Below are positions 1-10,127 of a stretch of 64,000 nucleotides of DNA, in pieces. Source of the stretch: Metellina segmentata (Eukaryota; Arthropoda; Arachnida; Araneae; Tetragnathidae); NCBI GenBank assembly GCA_947359465.1, contig OX375879.1, forward strand, positions 18,252,298-18,316,297, written 5' to 3'. The position numbers were made by a program, and so were the translations under genes. Below the pieces are notes generated by a model. That model was not told where the DNA came from. It did not search any database and saw only the letters and a list, made by a program, of their open reading frames with translations. Every line of letters begins with the position of its first letter. Positions within the stretch are counted from its first letter, which is position 1.

Positions 1-89
1 GCAGACGATAAAATTCAATAATTTAAAAAAACACTGGCAATAAATTTTTTTAAAGTTGGAGTACAGGATCTTTCAGGACACCCTGTAGA
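1..89 (-). mobile_element. End of a Tc1/mariner-like element cut by the window edge
   Basis: The sequence ends ctttcaggacaccctg followed by ta at about 90. CAGGGTGTCC read inward is a typical terminal repeat of TA-inserting IS630/Tc1/mariner elements. The other end lies outside the window, so this is tentative. Bases 90-465 hold nothing I recognise. Confidence 0.3.
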
Positions 90-473
90 ATATAATAGAA
101 GTTACCACCATAAATACTTACCTAAAATTTAAAGAAAGCTATACTATTTCAATGTTTTATAGTATCCTTTAAGTGATGGTTCTCAAATTCTACAATTTTG
201 AGCTGTGTCACTTTTCTTGCCAGGGTGCAATATGCCTATACACAAATGCAGAGATCCCCCAGACAGTTTCAGAAGGATGCAGAAAGATAGTTGTGAATTT
301 TTACTCGACAACATTTCCTCTTAATGTATATGTTTTTTTTTTAAAGTAAAATTGTATTATTACTATTTTTGTTAATTGGCTGCTGCCATAAACATGGAGT
401 ATTTTACAGAATTAATGCCTTACCAATGATCAAAACATGCATTTTCCCCAATGAAAATTCTTATTATTTTTCC

Positions 474-2015
474 CAGGGTGTCGAGATTTAAATTACTTGA
501 TTTAAATCAACAATTAAAATCATGATTTTAATCAAATGATTTTTTTTTAAATCACTGATTTAAATCAAACTAATCTTACATTTTTATAACTAAGTAAATA
601 CACCTTAGGAAAATGACAGACGTGGTCAAAAGCTTTAATTTTTCTGCACTCATGGGGATTTCAGCACTAATGGTTACACCCAGCTCAGAGGGAACTGGGT
701 CAATAACTGCATATGATAAAAGATTGCAACAGCCAGTTGTAACTTATTAGAATATACTATATACTGGAAACAGTAATGTAAACACACATGACATAAATCT
801 AAATGCCAAGAAGAGTAATGTATAAACATTCCTGATTAACAGCACTCATAATATAAACACTTAAAGGAATTATACAACAGTTTGATTCAAAATTGTAAAC
901 TAAAGAGGTGACTGATTTTATTAGCTAAAAAAACACAAGTGGGAAGTAAAGTTTTTGAGGCATTTGTTAATTAGCTCCCAAAGTGTGTGCCACGTAGAGA
1001 GATGAGAGGTGCTGCGAAGCACCCATAACCTCCAATCTAAGCTATTTCTAAGCAACAGAAAAAAGGGTTAAGGTCACTGATCAAAAATTGGTTCACTCCC
1101 TAACCAAGAGCATGATGAAGGTAATTTTATTTGTTTTATTTATATTTTCACCAACCTATGTTTTCTTATTAAGTAAAATTAAAGTGTTTGTGTGTGAATT
1201 TTAAATACTAGTTGTATTAATTATGTTTAGATTCTTATTTCTCTAATTTCTTTTTCAAAGTGCTACAAATATGAAATGTGTATATATATATGTAATAATA
1301 TACCACAGATAAATATTACATGATAACGCGGGGGTGCTGTGAGAAAATTTTAATTCTCTTAAGGGTGCCACCACTTGGATAAGTTTGGGAACCTCTGTGT
1401 TGACTTATTCTTGTAGTTAGCAATAGAGATTAAAGAGTATAAATATACATTTTCACACACAGCCATTAAAATGTCAGCACGACAAAAGAAATATCCATTA
1501 TGAATTAAAACTAAGTGAAAATCCAATTATTATTGTTGTGCGGCAGTTTTTTTTTTTTTTAATCAGAATTTACTATAGTCTGATTATTTCTGAGTTCTAT
1601 TCTACTTCTCAGACTTTAGTTTAGGTATGTCACTTACACTTGCTGATAAATTTGTTAACATGATGATGTAATTTTCTCATAAAAACTATGTAGGATGTCC
1701 ACTTGTGTTTTAAAGTTAAATAAATGTTAAGTAAATATTGATTTACCATGTCACAAATTCTGATTGTTTACTTAAAATGAATATTGGTTTACATGTCATG
1801 TCACAAACTCAATTTTTTATTTAACGAATTTATATATATTTAAATATAAACAGTGTTTAGGGCCTGCAGAAATTTAAATTGAAAAATCTTATTTAAATAA
1901 AAATAATCCGATTTAAATCAAAATAACCCGATTTAAAACAAAATAACCCGATTCAAAGCAAATAAATCCGATTAATTGATTGTTTAAAAAAAAATCATGA
2001 TTTTTTTACACCCTG
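474..2015. mobile_element. Non-autonomous hAT-like element with exact 8-bp target duplication
   Basis: The ends read CAGGGTGT and ACACCCTG and are flanked by the identical octamer ATTTTTCC at 466-473 and 2016-2023. That is the 8-bp duplication typical of hAT superfamily insertions. Subterminal regions at both ends are rich in GATTTAAATC-like motifs (about 490-570 and 1870-1990). The 1,542-bp interior has no transposase reading frame, so the element is non-autonomous. A second, smaller hAT-like insertion may lie inside it (973-1397). Confidence 0.72.
973..1397. mobile_element. Possible nested hAT-like element
   Basis: The right end reads GTTTGGGAACCTCTG, whose complement CAGAGGTTCCCAAAC resembles hAT termini. 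The left end (gctcccaaag) is an imperfect mate. The flanks tgttaatt (965-972) and tgttgact (1398-1405) agree at 6 of 8 bases. The interior includes a poly-TA-like stretch near 1280. Tentative. Confidence 0.32.
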
Positions 2016-2023
2016 ATTTTTCC

Positions 2024-2466
2024 AACTTTCATCTCAATATTTTCTATGAATATTATATTCATGTCACTCAACAGCAAACTTTCCAAGTTAATATTATGAC
2101 ATGGGAGAGGTTTAGGATATATAAACAAAGTAATACTGTAATAAGCTTATTCATTATTTGTTCGAATTGTTATTTAATCATAATTAAAGTCAATTGAGAT
2201 GTTTAGCTGTATTGTTATCACTATGATTGATTTATACATTTCAAACCATAACTTTATATTTTCTCAATTATTTACCATATCTTTATCATTATAAGTCATG
2301 CATAAGTTTCAACCAAGTCTTTTTAATGCATATATCCTATCCGGGTTCTTGCTGGCTTTTAACTAATTACGTTATATTTTTACTCACAAACAAAAGTCAC
2401 CATACAAAACTATCATTATATTTTTTCAATTCATGAAATTTTTTATATGCTTCGATCATTATAAAA
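2024..2466. other. AT-rich spacer without recognisable features
   Basis: Very AT-rich sequence between the hAT-like element and the THAP exon. Small open frames on the + strand (around 2000-2440) have low-complexity composition and no motifs. The missing second THAP exon could lie here or further left, but no CxxH segment was recognised. Confidence 0.4.
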
Positions 2467-2508
2467 CTACAGAATATAATTCCAACGTAAAAAAATATCT
2501 TCACTTAC

Positions 2509-2661
2509 TTTAATATTGTTAGGTAAGACATAATCCTTCCTCGGAATTGCTGATATCCATTTTCTTCTGATCTCTGGGTCAGTTGGGAAACTGAATACTG
2601 AAACTTTTGTTTTTGAATAGTAGTTCCCTCTACAGTGAGGAACGGAACATTTGAAAGGCAT
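2509..2661 (-). CDS. THAP-domain first exon (zinc-dependent DNA-binding domain, split by an intron)
   Basis: On the minus strand the frame from ATG at 2661 reads MPFKCSVPHCRGNYYSKTKV, then SVFSFPTDPEIRRKWISAIP and RKDYVLPNNIK. It has the THAP signature: C-x4-C near the N-terminus (Cys5, Cys10), the FPxDP box and Trp35. At codon 51 lies a consensus donor, AAA|GTAAGTGA (2509/2508). Read through it the protein loses the distal C-x2-H pair, so the domain should finish in a downstream exon at lower coordinates, which I could not locate. An alternative in-frame ATG lies 12 codons earlier (2697). The THAP fold is used by transcription regulators and by P-element-type transposases, and this could be either. 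The palindrome TGACGTCA lies 151 bp upstream. Confidence 0.62.
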
Positions 2662-2811
2662 TTTATTACTGCTTTGAGAAAAAATATGATTCAACAAAAA
2701 TATAACTTTTTTAAAGTTGAATCCAATTATTCACCCATTTTCATCACACAACGTACGAAAATATTTCAGGCTTTTCAAAACTTGTGCGTTCCTATCATCG
2801 CCTAATTTTTG

Positions 2812-2819
2812 TGACGTCA
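2812..2819. promoter_or_regulatory. Perfect CRE palindrome TGACGTCA
   Basis: A full cAMP-response-element consensus, followed at 2830-2835 by a half-site-like TGACGT, lies upstream of the minus-strand THAP exon start at 2661. The spacing suits a promoter, but an octamer match alone is weak evidence. Confidence 0.35.
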
Positions 2820-3034
2820 CTACTCTCTAGTGACGTAGTGGTTTGGCTTTCTTATCTCTAGGAGGTATTGACTCTACACATATTGAAGGTGCTCGCTGTT
2901 CGTGCACAACTTACATACATGTGAATCATTCGTTAAATGCAGAGATTTTCTTTTTGTAAAACCGTTATAAAATTAACCTTCTGTTTATTAAAAAAATGTT
3001 ATCCACTGAGTTACAACTGTCTACACTTATGACA

Positions 3035-3542
3035 TTTATTTCTGACACAAGCTCCGTTATTGCACATGCCGTTAAATGAAAATTTCAGTAAAAAATGCGT
3101 TTGCTTCAAACTAAATTAGTCATGAAAGCAGTAAAATTTTAGCCCCCTTGGAAAACGCGGGTTAATACGTAGCCTATCATACCCACAGGGTTCTAAAATA
3201 TAAGTTTAGCGTGTCAAAAATGTGTGGATTGGTCAAACGGTGTAAATTTAGATAGAGAACAGACAAACGTTAACTCTGCTTTATATATCTAACAGGCCGA
3301 CCAACCGGTATAGTGGTTAAGGTGTTAGCCTCTAGATCGGAAGGTCCCCGGTTCGAATCCGGGCATGGATGTTTGTAAGCGTATACCAGCTCAGGTGTTG
3401 CTTCGTCATCTGAACATGGTGCAAAATTACGAAGTAATTGTTAGGAGCAATGATGGTCCTCCCACTGGATGCTCCTTCACAAGTGGCCATCACTTCCGGC
3501 CTTGTAGTGGCCAATGACTTCGGTCAAATGTGCCCGCCATTA

Positions 3543-3586
<44 letters not shown>

Positions 3587-4133
3587 CAGTAGTTCCGTTA
3601 TTAAACATGCCGCTGAATGGAATTCCCAAGAAAAATTGTGTCTGTGCTTCGAACTAAATTATTCACGAAGGTGGTAAAAATTTTATTTACCATCCTCTCA
3701 GATGGATGATGAAATTTGAAAAATATCGCATACTAGGTGCAAGAATGTCACAAGTAAAACATCTTCATAGTATAAACTAAGTGCAAGACTATCCGCCCAA
3801 AATTCGCCATTTTTACTGAAAATGAAAGCACAGGAATATTCGTAATCACTCGAAAACTCAAAATCAACTTCCGTAGTAGTCATTTTAGGAAAAAAAAAAT
3901 TCATCAGAAAACCGACGAATATGAAATGGATTATATGAATAAATACATCATGTATGCATATTTGTGTCCGATGTTAATTGTAAAAGCGACGGAGAAGTTA
4001 AAATGGATATTAATTTTTTTTTCGTCCGTACACTTAAATAATGATACCATTCTTTTATGAAACAAGATTAGATAATGACTTTTCAATCAACATATTATTA
4101 ATTCAACCCGAACCAAGCAGGGTACTTCTGCTA
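3035..4133 (-). repeat. Interspersed repeat copy A (mate of copy B at 12391-13244), interrupted by a SINE
   Basis: Read on the minus strand it begins TAGCAGAAGTACC with CGGGTTGAATTA and ends ..ATAACGGAGCTTGTG. Copy B reads TAGCAGAAATACCGGC with CGGGTTGAATTA and ends ..ATAACGGAGCTTCTG, so the two are inverted copies of one family. The family has an internal duplication: the block with GTGACTAATTTA...GGAATAACGG occurs twice. No coding motif survives. A tRNA-type SINE (3295-3583) is inserted in this copy only. The transposon class is unresolved. Confidence 0.62.
3295..3583 (+). repeat. tRNA-derived SINE with (TA)n tail
   Basis: The head has pol III promoter boxes: TATAGTGGTTAAGGTG (A-box-like, from about 3309) and GGTTCGAATCC (B box, 3350-3360). 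The body runs to about 3543 and is followed by a (TA)n run to about 3583. Short matching flanks (atctaacag before, ataacag after) and the uninterrupted mate (copy B) show it as an insertion. It differs from the more common ~300-bp SINE of this window, though both carry CAGCTCAGGTGTTG and TCGTCATCTGA. Confidence 0.68.
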
Positions 4134-4863
4134 ATATTAATATAAAATGTAGTAGATAAAAATCCTGTTAAACTTTCTGATCAATTCCTATGTTAGCGTT
4201 TAAGCGTAATAGTCGTGGATACTTTTTAAAACTTTTTATTTGATGCTTTTATTTGTCTGGAAATTTCGAATTCACTATGCCGGATTACTATTAAAAATAA
4301 AATAAATAAATATTTAGAATAATTGAATTCAAATTATTGTGCAATATAAACCGTTTAATAGAAAACAAAAATAAAACATTCTTTCGTTTCAAATGAAATA
4401 ATTTAAGCGTGTGTGAAGGATTATTTTTCTATTTTCATCCCTACAGGAGGCGTTCTCCGTATTTCGGTTTGATAGAATGAATTTCGAACTCATTACAAAG
4501 CACTTAGAATTCGCCCGAAAGCTCTTTCTTGCATTCCGGATTTCATTTACCAATCTCATTGCATTCTATACTCCAAAGGAATCGAATTTATTGTTAAATG
4601 CGCCTGGTCTTTGGCGACATGGCGGATGCAATTTCAAAAAACATTCTCAACCATTTGAAAGTACTCTAAATAAAAAAAAAACATCCCATAGTTCATATAT
4701 TATTACTTCTGAGTGATGCGAAGATTTTTCCTCCAACAAACTCCTGATATCTGTTTTCGAATACAAGGCTCCGTTTTAGGTTCCGTACTTCATTTCTTTT
4801 TCCCCTGATGGCACAGGAAATGGTTCAGAATGAATTTACATCCAGCCGAATTCTTCCACCCCA
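4134..4863. other. AT-rich interval, nothing recognised
   Basis: Between repeat copy A and a transposase remnant. A 79-residue frame starting at 4477 has no motif and ends in a lysine run from low-complexity A tracts, so I regard it as chance. Confidence 0.4.
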
Positions 4864-5130
4864 TTATTCTTGAGCTTCGAAAATTCCTCGAAGAAAAGCT
4901 CTCCAAGTCTGTTTTCCTCTGTCCCATGATTTCTGCGTTATTCTTTCAGTGCTGGGTTTAGGGTCGTTCCGCCTTTCGCTTTTGCAGAATTTCGCTGACA
5001 GTGTTTCCATAAGCTTCTTAAAAGCACGCGAATTCCGAAAGTTGGAAGCGATACCATTTCTCGTGCTTTGTTCCACACGGAAATGAAACTCGACTCGTCC
5101 GAAAACAAAAACGTCGGTTGATTCACTCAC
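4864..5130 (-). pseudogene. IS630/Tc1/mariner transposase remnant (first catalytic Asp region)
   Basis: Two overlapping minus-strand frames together give TFLFSDESSF and then FHFRVEQSTRNG. FSDESSF is the motif around the first catalytic aspartate of IS630/Tc1/mariner transposases. A frameshift separates the two halves, and nothing resembling the second and third catalytic residues follows, so this is a dead fragment. Confidence 0.4.
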
Positions 5131-5204
5131 AATGTTAGCTGCAGCTGATTCTGTAAATATTTTATTCGAAGTATTGGTAGATAAAATTTCTAATTAACTT
5201 ATTA

Positions 5205-5470
5205 TAAAGGGTGACCACATGGAAAGACTGAATGGCATGAAACAAAAATAACTTTTATAAACACGGTATTTTATTTTAACTGTTTTATTTGGAAATATAA
5301 TGAATGGATTTTTAGCATTATGTGTGAGCAGCAACATCCCTCAAATGACCACCATTTTCATGCTCACAAATAGACGTTTTCCACAACATTTTCCATGACC
5401 GTCCGCAAAGTTTCAGGACGTAAACGTCGGATTTTGGCTTGAATATTCTTAAATTCATGTATTGTTCAAG
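5205..5470 (-). pseudogene. IS630/Tc1/mariner transposon terminus with transposase C-terminal fragment
   Basis: Minus-strand translation gives EFKNIQAKIRRLRPETLRTV, then MENVVEN and, after a frameshift, NGGHLRDVAAHT with a stop at 5320-5318. IRxLxPETLRxVMxNV and NGGHLRDV are typical C-terminal motifs of this transposase superfamily. The likely element end (gggtgaccacatgg) is at about 5209. The rest of the transposase is absent. The order relative to 4864-5130 shows these are two different fragments. Confidence 0.5.
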
Positions 5471-5544
5471 GTTTATTTACGTAAGCCCATTCTTAAGAAA
5501 ATTCTATTCTTCTTCGTCAGTAACCCATGACGAAGTTACGTCAA

Positions 5545-5759
5545 GTTGTGTACACGGAGGCTGGTGCACGTTAAATCTGTCGCGGCCTCAAATGTCCTCA
5601 CATTGACGTGGTTGGAAGTTCAGAGAGAAGAGTGCCAGCTCAGGTACTAACCTCGTCCTCTGACCGTATTTCAAAATTAGGTGGTGCCGTTCTCGCATCA
5701 TTCCATTGGATCCCGGACTGTCGCCAATAGCCCGTGCGGTTGCTTCAGTGCGACGTTAA
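5545..5759 (+). repeat. ~300-bp SINE, 5'-truncated copy
   Basis: Carries the family body GGCTGGTGCACGTTAAATCT, CCTCAAATGTCCTCA, GCCAGCTCAGGT, CGTCGCCAATAGCCCG-type text and the tail GTTGCTTCAGTGCGACGTTAA. Its tail TTAA is the target of the piggyBac-like element that starts at 5760. Confidence 0.7.
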
Positions 5760-6764
5760 CCCATTAACGACCGTACTACTTTTCGCTTGAAGGAAATGAA
5801 CAAAAATCATTTTTTAGATGTATTAGAGTTTAATTAAGACAAAGTAACATGAAGAAACCATTGATTTGTATAAAAGATACAAAATGTTGCGAAAACGCAA
5901 CGTCAGTCAAAACCGACTACTTTTGGGAAAGATGAAAATCTTTGAAGCACTTGCTATGTAACGGCACATTACATTTTTTGCATACAGTTATTGTTTGGCT
6001 ACTACAGTTTTTGCATCTTTATCTTTGGTTTGTTGGATATTTCTCGATAATATGACTTTTGGGATCCTATGCCTTCACAATTTATTTCCCTTTACTTGCA
6101 CTCTATACATTGCAACGAAATTATCAAGCAGGTCCACCCCACCCATTTGTTTGTTGTAATCCCCGATGAGTTTAGGTTGCTTTACAGATGCGGATTTCTT
6201 TATTTTCTTTAGTGTCTCTAGGCCTACTATATCTGCTTGACCTTGACAGTCTTCATCTAATGAAAATTCAGAAACATCTTCATGACCTAACTCTCATATA
6301 TTCTAAAGCTTCATTCACAATTAAAAACCGTTTTCTTCGACATCCGTTATTTTCGGACAAATGTTCATAAAGACACTGCTTTGGACTGACGTTGCGTTTT
6401 CGCAACATTTCAAAAAATGCATATTTATACAAACAAAGACAAAATAGTAACCTTGTTTTTTTATGCCATTTTTCAGACCTATGTTTCTAAAACATAAGCG
6501 TCTCGTCATGAAGTCCTTTGAATTGTTCTCCCATATGCGAGATTTTTTCAAAATTAGAGTAAAAAAATCGCAAAAAAAATGACAATTTTCGAAATTTATC
6601 TTATAAAATCTTGCATTGAGAGAAAAACAATTTTTTCACTGGAGACATTGAAGCTTTGTCTACAATACACAAAAAAATTATGTATAAAAAAAAACGCAAT
6701 ACAGGATAAGAAAAAAAAATGTTTTCACTAATGTTGCGAAAACGCAACGTCAGTCGTTAATGGG
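5760..6764 (-). mobile_element. Degenerate piggyBac-like element, TTAA-flanked
   Basis: Flanked by TTAA at 5756-5759 and 6765-6768, with a perfect 12-bp terminal inverted repeat CCCATTAACGAC. On the minus strand 6165-6060 encodes LIGDYNKQMGGVDLLDNFVA followed by MYRVQVKGNKL. DYNKxMGGVD is the hallmark of piggyBac transposases. Stops and frameshifts elsewhere, and a total of only 1,005 bp, mean the transposase is deleted and dead. The 16-bp palindrome GTTGCGAAAACGCAAC occurs three times (5886-5901, 6391-6406, 6733-6748), once inverted. Confidence 0.78.
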
Positions 6765-6768
6765 TTAA

Positions 6769-7389
6769 CTGATACCACGACGGCTCAACACTTATCCTCA
6801 TGCACTGCACTTGTGAGTTTTATAACAAATGAAGATATACTGCGAAACAAGACGTAGGATGACGTTCAGTGGAGTGGCTGGCATTGGTTTCATTCGTATA
6901 AGAATGGGCCATTTTCCACAAAACCTCTCTGGAAATATCACGAAACTATGCTGTAAGGCGTTAACTTTTCAATGAAATCAGCAACGAATGGACAGGACTT
7001 GAAAAAAGAGACTTGGTTCAGGGATCTCATTCAACATTTGTAAGATCTTTCACTAGGCAGGGCGGCTACAGTGAATGATGCTACAACTAACTCGCCTTTG
7101 CACGTGGCCTAAGAAAAGCGAATGGTAACAACGCTAGGTACTGATGATTTTAATCTTTGGCCATGTGGATGGACGTTTTCCTCTACCGAAATAATTATTG
7201 ATTTTTTTTATCATCTTTTAGACATTTTATGATGTCTGTCTACCAAATGATTAAGGCTTTTACCTGTTTAAACTGATAAATCCCAGTTTTCCGCTTAGAA
7301 ACAAAAAAATGTGAACTTTGATCCCCCTGTTTTTCATTTTATAAGTATATAAATTCTAAGTTTTTGAAAAGTTCTCCAAAGCATGCTAG
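6769..7389. other. Interval without recognised features
   Basis: Sequence between the piggyBac-like element and the next SINE. I see no long frame, repeat or terminal inverted repeat. It may contain eroded transposon sequence. Confidence 0.35.
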
Positions 7390-7390
7390 A

Positions 7391-7671
7391 AGGCCGCGGT
7401 ATACCGGTTGGAACGACGCATTAGCAACCCGTGGGTTGCGAGTTTTGATCCAACTAAACCACCACCGTGTACAAAGGTCATCCGTCGTGGCCTCAAATAT
7501 CCTCACGTCGGTCGGCGTGGTGTGAAAGTTTGGAGAGTAGGGTGCCAGCTTAAGTGTCATCTGAATAGGGTTCAAAATTACCTTCAATCTCTCCCTTCGG
7601 GTTGGATCTCGAACCGTCGACAATAGCCCTGTGTATTGTCCCAGTGCGACGTTAATGAAAATACTTACCAG
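7391..7671 (+). repeat. ~300-bp tRNA-derived SINE, near full length
   Basis: Starts with a decayed tRNA-like head (GGTTGGAACGACGCATTAGC, then GGTTGCGAGTTTTGATCC, a degenerate B box). The conserved body follows (GTGTACAAAG, CGTGGCCTCAAATATCCTCA, TGTGAAAGTTTGGAGAGT, GGTGCCAGCTTAAGTGT, CGTCGACAATAGCC), with the tail CCCAGTGCGACGTTAATGAAA. The long open frames on both strands here are by-products of the SINE. Confidence 0.75.
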
Positions 7672-7833
7672 ATTGCGGTTCATCATTACTATCGCCCGTT
7701 GAAAAGAATATGTACAGGATATTTCTTAAGAGTACTTAAATTGATTATAAAATATTTGGGGAGGAGGAATCGAACTGTCTTTAGTCTGATGGTGATATCA
7801 AGAAACGTAACAACTGTATACCCTAAGACTTAA

Positions 7834-8327
7834 CCCTTCTTTGCATGATTTTTTCTTTATTGGTGAAATAAATCAAGGTGATATAATTCATGTTCAAAAT
7901 TAAAGGAAAAATGGTTAAAAAAAATCTAAGTACATATTTATAGTATGAATTTAGCAAAAAACAATAGGATGGTATCATGTGGTATTTTTTAAATGAAACG
8001 CAAACTTTTTCAGAAATTGCTCTAAAAATAACAGAAACACATGTTACAAACCTTTCTTCCACTCATTTTCACTTTTTTAGCAATAGAAACTCAAATATAA
8101 TAAAACGAAATCATACGTTTATTGCAACTACAACAAACAGCGGAATGACAACTTCAAGCTCGTTTTACTGATAGTGACGCTTATTTTTGACAGCTATGTT
8201 TTTTTTTTATGTAATGGACATTAAAAAGGTATCCAGACATGATCAACTTAAAGTGAACTTGTTCTTTTATATAATTTTTGGGCATTCAATGTTATGATGG
8301 AAATTTCCACCACTATGCAAAGAAGGG
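7834..8327. mobile_element. TTAA-flanked piggyBac-like MITE
   Basis: Flanked by TTAA at 7830-7833 and 8328-8331, with a perfect 13-bp inverted repeat CCCTTCTTTGCAT at each end. It is 494 bp with no coding capacity. TTAA plus a CCC-start matches piggyBac superfamily MITEs. Confidence 0.72.
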
Positions 8328-8331
8328 TTAA

Positions 8332-9181
8332 AAAGCAAAAGAATCAAGATTGTTGAATTATTATTTTGAAACGTAATAATCGATATTTCTGATACAAATC
8401 TAGTCAACGTTTTTAGAACAAGAACAAAAAGCGGAAAAACTGCTTGGATGAAAATTTGATTATTTTTATTTAAGCCGATAAACTCGTGTAAGCAGCCTAA
8501 ATTCTTCCCATCCAATCAAACTGTGCTCCATATGAAGATGCTTAGATACAAACGTTATACAAATCAGTATTTCTCTTTTCCATTACTCTAAAGAAATTTC
8601 CCTCCTATCTAAAGGGTGAGAAAAAATCGAAAAACGACTTCAGACAGTGCGAATAAACGTCCCACCAATAGAATTTCGCGTTAGACGCTGTTAGAAGGAA
8701 AATAATCTTTCAAGTAGAAGATGAATGGATCTTGAAAAGCAGAGAAGAAAGAAAGAAATTGTTTCCGCCATTAAAATAAATGGTTTTTTTGACTTGTTCT
8801 TAGGGTTTCTCTTCTTTCACTTATTTACTTAAAGGGTAGGAGAGCGAAGGGAAATTTCTCGGAGAGCCCTGCATACACATAACGACGGACAGGTAGCTTT
8901 GGAGCCTGGGAAAATGTGCTAAATATAGGATTCGCCTGCAACATCGTGCGCTCTTGCAAATCCACTCCTCGGCCTCAGACTGCTGGCGACATCTGTTGAC
9001 TGGTCTCCGAACTACCTATCGGGTTGAGTGAAACTCGCTTGCCAGATGGTGACTTTTCGAAGCTCTCACTTTACTGTGTTGACGTAATTAAGCCTAACTT
9101 CGAAAAACTGTACCTCCATAAGTTTGCAATCACTATACAACTTTAAATATTGGTTATACAGTACAAAAACATCTTATTATT
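8332..9181. other. Interval without recognised features
   Basis: Somewhat GC-richer around 8860-9060, but no reading frame, splice pattern or repeat family was recognised. A CTGGCGACATCTG motif lies near 8991. Confidence 0.35.
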
Positions 9182-10127
9182 AATGGGTTAAATCAAAAGT
9201 TCGTTCCGGTTTTTTTTTGTACAAAAATTGAAGCAAAAATAGTTTAGTGACAGAAAATTACATTGAATCGACATAGTATGTGTCGTTCTGAACGATGACC
9301 TTACCCCCATCTCTCTGGTAGCTGCATCATCCCGCGCTCATAGAAGTTCTGAGGTTTAGTCTAAAGAAACTTTCTAAACCACCTACAGCACGTGGAATCG
9401 TCAACGGCATCCAACACAACATGTACACTACCCTACAGTAATGGACCGGACAGCAAGATGTGATGGCATAAGGGAAATAATACATGCTTTAATAGGGGGA
9501 TGATCCCACACGTGCTGTAATGACACTAGTAAACCTTCTGGGCATACTTTCAACAAGGTTTTGATACACAGCTACGGGTATTTGCGTCCATTCCTGCTGC
9601 AAGAATGCCGCCATCTCATCTGTCGATTTCGGACGTAGTTCCCTGGTCCGTAAGCGTCGCTCTAACGCGTCCCACAAATGTTCTATGGGGTTTAGGTCGG
9701 GACTCTGAGCAGGCCAGGGAAGACGTTTTACAACCATATATCGATACCACTGCTTGACAGGCTGCAACATGACACGGAGCGTTGTCGTCGTGGAAGCAAC
9801 ATTCGTCCAGTCCGTAAAATTCCATTCAGTCTATTCCGTTCCAGAACGTAGAAAGGACCTGATTGTCCAAAATGTTCATGTTGACGTCGGCGTTCAATTT
9901 TCCAGGAACAACATGCAAGGGTCCCAGGCCATACCACGATAAAAAACCCGAAACAATCGGATTTTATGCAAATCCGCTGGCTTCGGGTTCATTATTGTTG
10001 GGTACTGTTTACTTTTTATCATCTGCAAAACAGTCTTTCTTTTTCGGAAATAACAACGCATATGCCAAAAATGCTTTTTAATTTCTGCCATTTTTAATGC
10101 TTAACACAATTTAAAAAACACACCCAT
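9182..10127 (-). mobile_element. Mariner-like element interrupted by a Tc1 fragment
   Basis: The left flank (9182-9405) and right flank (about 10030-10127) match, in order, the compact mariner derivative at 34565-34953. Shared text includes AAAGTTCGTTCC at the left end, CCCGCGCTCATAGA with TTCTGAGGTTT, and AATTTCTGCCATTTTTAA at the right. The minus-strand start MAEIKKHFWHMRCYFRKRKT at 10091 resembles a mariner transposase N-terminus. The middle is occupied by the Tc1 remnant. Confidence 0.55.
9489..9945 (-). pseudogene. Tc1-like (DD34E) transposase C-terminal half, frameshifted
   Basis: Minus-strand frames read, in order, a degenerate GPLHVVPGKLN-like segment, FHDDNAPCHVA (second catalytic Asp) and LPWPAQSPDLNPIEHLWDAL (the Glu of the DDE triad), then an Arg-rich C-terminus with VYQNLVESMPRR. 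At least two frameshifts separate these segments, and the N-terminal half is missing, so it is inactive. It is embedded in the mariner-like element at 9182-10127. Confidence 0.7.

Noticed and set aside
3298..3371. Functional tRNA gene
   Set aside because: Has A and B boxes, but the acceptor arms do not pair, a 170-bp body and (TA)n follow, and it interrupts another repeat: it is a SINE head.
7339..7686. 115-codon minus-strand frame
   Set aside because: Lies over a SINE copy; composed of SINE antisense with no protein motif.
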